From: Phycisphaerae bacterium
GTDB taxonomy: Bacteria > Planctomycetota > Phycisphaerae > Tepidisphaerales > Tepidisphaeraceae
Assembly (NCBI GenBank): GCA_026004655.1
Contig: BPJO01000001.1
Coordinates: forward strand, 186,001 to 250,000
DNA: 64,000 bases
Direction: 5' to 3'
The number at the start of each line of letters is the position of its first letter. Within the stretch, counting starts at the first letter, position 1. The translations under genes were made by a program, and so were the position numbers. The notes beneath the pieces were generated by a model. It had not been told where the DNA came from, did no database searches, and saw only the letters and a program-made list of their open reading frames with translations. This document shows positions 58,620 through 64,000 of the stretch, piece by piece.

Positions 58620-59105
58620 CTATGGTGGCGAGGATTCCACGACATCTTGCACCCAAACTCCCGGATCGCCATCAGAAGTAGCTAGCCTGCCGTCAGCATA
58701 CAACCGAAAGCGCATGCGTCGGGTACCAAGTTCATGTTGATGAAGGCTTTCGAATAGTATGTCGGAACCCTTAAGAGCGGAGTTGACATCGAAACGATAC
58801 CCGCGACACCACGGCAACAGCGAGCCGAACGGAGACTGTGGATCTACTTCCGCTGGTAACTCTGGATGATTCGACCGTACCGCATCATAGAACGACCGAA
58901 AATCACCTACATGCTGTTCGGATGTCGCATTGTCGGCATGCACGAGCTTGTAGACCGTCGCCGCAAACTCTGTAAACGCCTGTTTTTCTAGTTGATATCT
59001 TCGCTGAGCAAGGTTGGCAGAGACTATGAAATAGGCTGCTGCTACTGCGGCACCCGCTCCACATATGGCTACCAAGATAGTGTACCGACGAATCGAAGTT
59101 ACCAT
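58620..59105 (-). CDS. Candidate immunity protein for the Rhs toxin
   Basis: A 161-residue protein with an N-terminal membrane helix (YTILVAICGAGAAVAAAYFIV, about residues 8-28), then a soluble domain facing outward (FTEFAATVYKLVHADNATSE, FGSLLPWCRGYRFDVNSAL). It begins 10 bases after the Rhs stop on the same strand, exactly where immunity genes of polymorphic toxins sit. No known immunity family was recognised, so the role is inferred from position and membrane anchoring. Confidence 0.55.
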   Translation of the reverse strand: MVTSIRRYTILVAICGAGAAVAAAYFIVSANLAQRRYQLEKQAFTEFAATVYKLVHADNATSEQHVGDFRSFYDAVRSNHPELPAEVDPQSPFGSLLPWCRGYRFDVNSALKGSDILFESLHQHELGTRRMRFRLYADGRLATSDGDPGVWVQDVVESSPP

Positions 59106-59115
59106 TTCTACCTCG

Positions 59116-61511
59116 CTACTTTTTGCAGGGTTTCCACTTCGGTGACGTTACAGGACCTCTTCGCTCTCGATCCCAGCCCTGCGTATGAGACGAATCTACG
59201 ATTGTCTGCCCCGCCGTGGGCCATGGGTCGATGACGACAGGACCCCCTCCAGGTCCTGAGATTTCTATCCAATTGTGATAGGTGTTGACCCACAGCGCGT
59301 ACTCCTCTGTAGCGTCCACCGAGGTCACGACAAAACACGATTTGCCCTCAGCTTGAAACTCTTCGAGGGCCGCAATCGATGCGTCCTGCATGTATTGCTG
59401 CCAGTCTCCACATTGATTGCCACCCGTCACGTTTCCGGCCGTTCCACCCATTTGTGGCGAATTAATTCGTTGCAAGAGGACAGCGCCTACGATCTTATCA
59501 GCTAGTCGGCCCGCCTGCTTAATGCAATCATCTGGGTCACAGCACTGGCTTTTCCAGTTGGTTCGGGTGCGGGGACATAGATTAACCAACTTCGTGTACA
59601 AGATGGCCCGTTGCGCGCCAGACTCAGCGATAAGTCCGAGGACTCGTTGCCGTTCTTGCCACTCAAATGCTTCCGAAGGTACAGTTACGCCGCAACAGTA
59701 GCCGCTGGAATCCGTATACACCACCGGATTCCCCCGGTAGGGCTGATATAGATTCATCCCATCTTGGTAGTCCGACCCCAACGGGTCGCGCTGCGTGAAG
59801 CCGCCGATACCCGGATGGTATCTTTGCCGACCGCGGTTGTAGTACGTCCCGCTCTCGGTATCAATGCGCAGACCTTGGTGACCAAGCTGCCAGTCATAAC
59901 TGGTGCTCGATCGACTGCCGAAAGTACCCGTCAGCACTGTCCGGTCGCCGAACGGCGTATAGACGTATCGCTCCACGAACGTTTGGTTTTCCTGCACCAG
60001 ACCTGTGATGTTGAAGTTGGCGTCGTAGCTGGTGACCTTGAACGGTCGCGAGAGATCGTCGTAGCTGTAGCCAATGCGCCGCACTCGGCCGTCCACGCCG
60101 CTGACGATTATGCTGGCAATATCTTCCGACAAACGTCCGGCAGAGTCGTAGTTGTAATCGAGCCGACGCCGGTCGTGGAGTTAACGCTGTACGTGGAGGC
60201 GGTGTCGGGATACAGCGCGTAACTGACCCACGACCGATCGATGTTCGAGGAGTACAGGTAGACCGTGGTCTGGGTTTGAACGCCATTGCCCGAACCTTTG
60301 GGGTTGAGCGCTTTGAGCTGGTGCAGCCGCCCGAAGCCGTCGTAAACATACTCGGTCGTGCGATCGGTGTCGGTTTCGGTCTCGGCAGCCGTGTCGTTGA
60401 CGTAGTTCTCGACCGTTTTGAGCGTCCGGCCGGCCAGGTCGTAGGTCGTGCGGGTGGTGCGGTTGGCGTTGTCCACCACGTCCTGCAAGCGTCCAGCCGC
60501 ATCGAATATGTACTGTGTGAGGATGTAATCGTAGCTGGTATCGGTCGGACCGCTGTAGTTGCTGAGCGAGGGCAAGGCGTCTTGGGCATTGTCGATGACG
60601 TTGGGGATACCGTCGGAATCGCTGTCCTTGTAGCTGTAGCCGGAAGAATTCCAAACGAGCTGGTTGCTGCTCGTGCCGCCGTCTTCGGCACCGTCGCGAC
60701 CGTAATCAGCAGTCCCAACCAAGCGATCCACCGCGTCGTACCAATAACCGATGACGTTGTGGTCGAAGTGAGCGGCCGAAGGAAGACCCGTCAGGGTCGA
60801 TGATTCGGAGCCATCCCGCATCCAGTTCGTGACTAGCCGTGTCCTACCGCCGTTATCCAGCCAGTAATCGGTCTGCTCGATCGTCTGGTCGCCCGTGAGG
60901 TCGTCCGCATCCGCGTAAGTTCCTGACGCCGACTCGGTCGGGTCGGCGGTGATCGAAGCGCGGAACAGCCCTCCAGCGCCGTCATAGAAGTTCTTGTCGA
61001 TTCGCTGGCTCGGGTCCTGGGTCTTGATGAGATTGCCACGGGCGTCGAACCAGAAGCTGACCGTAAACCCGTCACGCACCGTGCCAGGTGAACTGCCGGT
61101 GGAGGGATCGACCTCGTGCGTGGTGGTACGGTAAAGCTAGCCGCGCTCGTCGAACAGTTGCACCGTCTTGCCGCGCAGCTCGCCCGAGTCGATGACGAAG
61201 TCCGCGTCGCTATCGGCGAAGGTCTCCAGCGTCGTCTGCTGTCCGAGGTTGCCGAATGTGTACTTCGCCGCCGCCTCCGCCAAGATAGCGACTCCGAGGT
61301 TCTTCTCGTCCTTGAAGTCGCCCTCCGAGTCCAGGTAGATGATGCCTCGCTTCTCCAACCGGTCTTTCGCTTTCTTGAAGACCATCTCGACGACCACCTT
61401 CGGCTTGCCGATCTGCTTGATTGCTTCGGCCGGGGTGATCGGCTTGGCATCATCCGCACGCGCGATCGTAAGAATGCCGGTCATCAGCGCAACCGTCACG
61501 AGCATCCGCAT
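59116..61511 (-). CDS. YD-repeat (Rhs) polymorphic toxin-like protein; in-frame TAG and one frameshift
   Basis: Reading from 61511: a signal peptide (MRMLVTVALMTGILTIARAD) and an OB-fold-like segment (EAIKQIGKPKVVVEMVFKKA). From about TFGNLGQQTTLE the YD-repeat protein follows (KNFYDGAGGLFRA, QYIFDAAGRLQDV, TTYDLAGRTLKTV, EYVYDGFGRLHQL). A single TAG at 61137-61139 lies inside the expected LFDERG-LYR repeat, in the same frame. A one-base shift near 60170 joins the RHS core end (RYVYTPFGDRTVL, HQGLRIDTESGTYYNRGRQR). The C-terminal domain of about 190 residues has Cys in GGNQCGDWQQYM, His in NTYHNWIEI and Asp in VVIDPWP: a papain-like C-H-D arrangement (C241, H286, D302 counted from 60132). Confidence 0.7.
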
Positions 61512-61689
61512 TCTTTACCTCCACAACGAACCCCCTCGCCACCGAACAACCAAGCTCAGCGGCCGCCGACGAAACAACGAGGGTTTATGAAACCACCTCG
61601 TCTACGGCGGTCAGCTGCAGCGACTGGTTCGGCCTCAAGCTACCACAAGTGCTATACATTCTGTTAACCAAAGCATTCAAACTACAATT

Positions 61690-62180
61690 TGAGTTTCACC
61701 GCATTGTATACCAAGTCAATTCCAATGAGCCACGATATCAGCTTGTGATCTGCGTCACGCTCGAAGCGCCGAACGACAAAGTTCACCGGCCCGGTTTTGC
61801 GGGCCGGGTCAGGTGCAGTGCCTGGTTCGGCTGTGTCCCGGAGGTAGTCCAGGCCCCGCTGGGTGAGCCGGACCTCGGTGTACCGGGGGTGGGCCGGCGG
61901 GTCGCCGGGGAACCGGTAGCACACCGCCCCGAAGTTGCCCTGGCCCTCCAGCAGCGGCTGCCACCCGCAGCCGTGGACGAGCCCCACGAGCACGTCGCCG
62001 TACCGCTCGACCGCCGGGGTCGTCGGGTTCAGCTCGTCGGCCAGCGCTCGCCGGGACGCCGGGGAGGGGTCGTCGGCTGCCTCGAGTGCCCGGCGGAGGA
62101 CCCGGTCGGACCGGACGAACGCGGCGCCCGGCGGGTCCCCGCCTTCGGCGCGGGCTGCCGCCTGGTTCAGCGAAGTGCTC
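61690..62180 (-). pseudogene. Gyrase A/topoisomerase IV-like fragment, very GC-rich
   Basis: Minus-strand reading includes VERYGDVLVGLVHGCGWQPL, LLEGQGNFGAVCYRF and HPRYTEVRLTQRGLDYLRD. These match the region of GyrA-type subunits around the LVDGQGNFGS and RYTE(I/V)RL motifs. The catalytic Tyr region is missing. Composition by eye is far GC-richer than the rest, so it looks foreign. The tail (TAEPGTAPDPARKTGPVNF) may belong to a repeat element. Confidence 0.5.
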
Positions 62181-62200
62181 CGCGCTCGCAGTGGCGTACG

Positions 62201-62593
62201 CCAGAAGGCCGCTCAGGATCAAGCCAAGGAACTCCAACGCCAACTCACCCGCGCCCGACAGCAGCAGGATCAACTCCTCGACCTCCGCCTTGCGGGCGGC
62301 GTCGATGACGACCTATACAACCGCAAGGGAATCGAACTCCGCGACCGCATCGCCGTTTTGAAGGCACAACTTGATCGCGTCGATGTCACACGCGGCCAGC
62401 AGGCGGATCACACGATCAAAGTGTTCGAACTCTCACAAAGCCTGACCAAGCAATGGCTTACCGCCGACTACTCGGCCAAGCGTCAGATCCTCGATATCGT
62501 GTTTTCGAACTTCGTGCTCGATGGCGTAAGTCTTTGCTACACAATGAGAAAGCCCTTCGCATTGCTCTGCGAAGGGCTTGTTGTTTCAAACAG
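62201..62593 (+). pseudogene. Serine recombinase C-terminus remnant (copy B, next to tRNA-Ser GGA)
   Basis: It reads AAQDQAKELQRQLTRARQQQ, VFELSQSLTKQWLTADYSAK, RQILDIVFSNFVLDGVSLC and MRKPFALLCEGLVVSN, and is nearly identical to copy A in inverted orientation. Only the coiled coil and C-terminus remain; upstream is a gyrase-like fragment. The open frame runs on into the tRNA-Ser(GGA) antisense strand before stopping. Confidence 0.78.
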
Positions 62594-62680
62594 CGGAGAG
62601 GGGGGGATTCGAACCCCCGAAACGGTTTCCCGTTTACAGCATTTCCAGTGCTGCTGATTCAACCACTCTCACACCTCTCC
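62594..62680 (-). tRNA. tRNA-Ser (GGA anticodon)
   Basis: An 87-base class II tRNA on the minus strand. Acceptor GGAGAGG pairs with CCTCTCC and the discriminator is G. The anticodon loop is ACTGGAAAT (GGA), the variable arm is long, and the T arm is GGGGGTTCGAATCCCCC. CCA is not encoded. It forms the right border of the island; its 3' half matches that of the left tRNA-Ser. Confidence 0.93.
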
Positions 62681-62849
62681 GGGTAGACATACAATCTAAC
62701 ACGATATCCGTGTCGTCTCAATGTGGCAACCCTGCCTGATATAAACCGGGCATTCTGGACCGGCCGATCACACGGGTTTTTAAACTGGACTTCGGTATCG
62801 ACGTGTCACGGATATTTTCAGTTCTGGTCGCTGAGGTTAAATTGGGGGT

Positions 62850-63275
62850 ATGCTTGCACATACTGCCAAAGGGAAAGTATTGCGTACGGAAGGTGAAACG
62901 ATCGTTTTTCGCCCCGGGAACACCACTTATGAAATGTACCTTATCTGTCCGGACTACCGCGGGCCGGTCAACGAACCGGTGGAACTGGTCATTCGAGCTT
63001 CGGCCCGGAAGGTATATACGGTTCCGTCAGGGGGTTTATTTGTCTCTCCGATCATGGGTGTTCCCAAAATCGTGCAAGGTCGGGTGAAAGACCTAACGGA
63101 CGAGCAAATCACTTTAAATTGCGGGGTGTTAATCAACATCGCTTTACCGACAGTTCCCGGGGGTATCGAACTTGCGCGTGGTCCGATCGAAACCGGCGCG
63201 TTGGTCAATGCGGTGCTGCTCGCGGGTGCCCGCGCGGAATGGGTCGGGGAACCCGCGCAAGCACAGACTGGGTAG
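62850..63275 (+). CDS. Conserved hypothetical, small beta-rich protein
   Basis: A 141-residue protein with repeated short beta segments (GETIVFRPGNTTYEMYLIC, VIRASARKVYTVPSGGLF, GRVKDLTDEQITLNCGVLI), like a small beta-barrel or OB-type fold. Codon use by eye resembles the core genes, so it lies outside the island. No function was recognised. Confidence 0.55.
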   Translation: MLAHTAKGKVLRTEGETIVFRPGNTTYEMYLICPDYRGPVNEPVELVIRASARKVYTVPSGGLFVSPIMGVPKIVQGRVKDLTDEQITLNCGVLINIALPTVPGGIELARGPIETGALVNAVLLAGARAEWVGEPAQAQTG

Positions 63276-63295
63276 ACTGATATGTGAATGGAGAA

Positions 63296-63523
63296 TCAAT
63301 AATCCCCGATCAAGTCGTTGTGATATGAACAAAGCCACCAGACGGCCCCGCCGATCAGCAGACTGGCAAGGATCTTGCAACCCATCTGAGCCCAGCGTCC
63401 TTCCATCCCGTCAAAAAATGACTGATGGAGCAAAAAAAGACCAACACAACCTGCGATAGCGATCAAGAAACCCAGCGTCAGACGCCAGGCTAGCTCGACG
63501 AATTTGACCTTCGAACGTGTCAT
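63296..63523 (-). CDS. Small protein with two membrane helices
   Basis: A 75-residue protein with hydrophobic helices LTLGFLIAIAGCVGLFLLH and CKILASLLIGGAVWWLC, and short charged ends. Function unknown. It is divergent from the SDR gene. Confidence 0.5.
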   Translation of the reverse strand: MTRSKVKFVELAWRLTLGFLIAIAGCVGLFLLHQSFFDGMEGRWAQMGCKILASLLIGGAVWWLCSYHNDLIGDY

Positions 63524-63615
63524 ACAATCGAGTATCGGTCTGACCGGCTGCTTATCTGCAAAATCCGTAACATTTTCGTAGCTCGGGTCATTTGGGATTT
63601 GACCGGAAGACGGTT

Positions 63616-64000
63616 ATGTTTGAGCAGATGAAAGCGAAACAAGTTGCTATCGTGACAGGTGGATCCCGTGGAATCGGAAGGGCTATTGCAGTGGCGTTGG
63701 GTCGGGAGGGGTTTGACGTCGTGGTCAACTACGCCCGTTCGGCGCAGTCGGCCGAGGAAGTCAAAGCGGAGATCGAAAAATCCGGTTCGCGGGCACACAT
63801 TGTCCAGGCGGATATCTCGGTCCGACAAGATCGGGACCGGTTGGTCGATGAGACGATTAAAACTTTCGGACAGATCGATCTGTTGGTCAACAATGCCGGT
63901 GTTGCTCCGGACGTACGAGCCGACGTGCTTGAGGCCACCGAAGAATCGTTCGATCGGTTGATCAACATCAATCTGAAAGGTCCTTACTTCCTGACCCAAC
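63616..64000 (+). CDS. Short-chain dehydrogenase/reductase, cut by the window edge
   Basis: The N-terminal half of an SDR enzyme: TGGSRGIGRAIAVALGREG (NADP-binding Gly motif), ADISVRQDRDRLVDE and the NNAG motif in LLVNNAGVAPD, then FDRLININLKGPYFLTQ. It resembles 3-oxoacyl-ACP reductases (FabG-like) and sugar dehydrogenases. The catalytic Ser-Tyr-Lys part lies beyond the window. A second ATG at 63628 is possible. Confidence 0.85.
   Translation, partial: MFEQMKAKQVAIVTGGSRGIGRAIAVALGREGFDVVVNYARSAQSAEEVKAEIEKSGSRAHIVQADISVRQDRDRLVDETIKTFGQIDLLVNNAGVAPDVRADVLEATEESFDRLININLKGPYFLTQ

Overview
This window looks like a chromosome segment of a planctomycete (Planctomycetota, probably Phycisphaerae-like). 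Evidence: two exported beta-helix proteins carry the planctomycete LEPRxLL-like N-terminal motif (LLEVRRHLAA at the left edge, LESRTLFA near 52 kb). There is also a PEP-CTERM protein, a prepilin-like FTLVELLVVIGII protein, a motA/motB pair, and YD-repeat (Rhs) genes. No species is claimed.

Layout. (1) 1-3.2 kb: an exported beta-helix protein running off the left edge, a methyltransferase and a small DNA-binding-like ORF. (2) 3.3-36.7 kb: a dense core region. It holds an ECF sigma/anti-sigma pair, a PilZ protein, a YpdA-like flavoprotein, sthA, purH, a ThuA/Gfo-Idh-MocA fusion, a glycogen debranching enzyme, mreBCD, purK, a PfkB kinase, argC, carB, ruvAB, motAB, rplU and pgi. Between about 8.6 and 11.5 kb, three neighbouring genes (sthA, purH, thuA) carry many single-base frameshifts. 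They otherwise read as normal proteins, which points to a local sequence-quality problem rather than three separate gene losses. (3) 36.8-62.7 kb: an accessory island, by eye GC-richer and poor in intact genes, lying exactly between two tRNA-Ser genes (GCU on +, GGA on -) whose 3' ends face each other. (4) 62.8-64 kb: core-like genes resume.

The island. Both tRNA-Ser 3' ends abut the same serine-recombinase C-terminus, in inverted orientation. A third, shorter copy with an 11-base tRNA-end core lies at 55.2-55.3 kb. The simplest reading is a stack of elements that use tRNA-Ser 3' ends as attachment sites. Its cargo is: (a) a YD-repeat (Rhs) gene whose C-terminal domain has a Cys-His-Asp pattern like papain-fold toxins, followed 10 bases later by a small membrane-anchored protein that is a natural immunity candidate, plus a second, decayed Rhs tail with a different C-terminus near the other tRNA; (b) a LacI-type regulator with a near-perfect palindromic operator, whose half-site recurs upstream of two large exported beta-helix proteins, together with a PEP-CTERM protein and a prepilin-like protein, suggesting a carbohydrate-responsive surface module; (c) an intact IS1380-like element and an intact IS21-like element, each with target duplications, and remnants of IS701-, IS630- and IS3/IS481-like transposases, a tyrosine recombinase, a GbsR-like regulator and a gyrase-A-like fragment.

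All calls come from reading the sequence and its translations. No database search was run.
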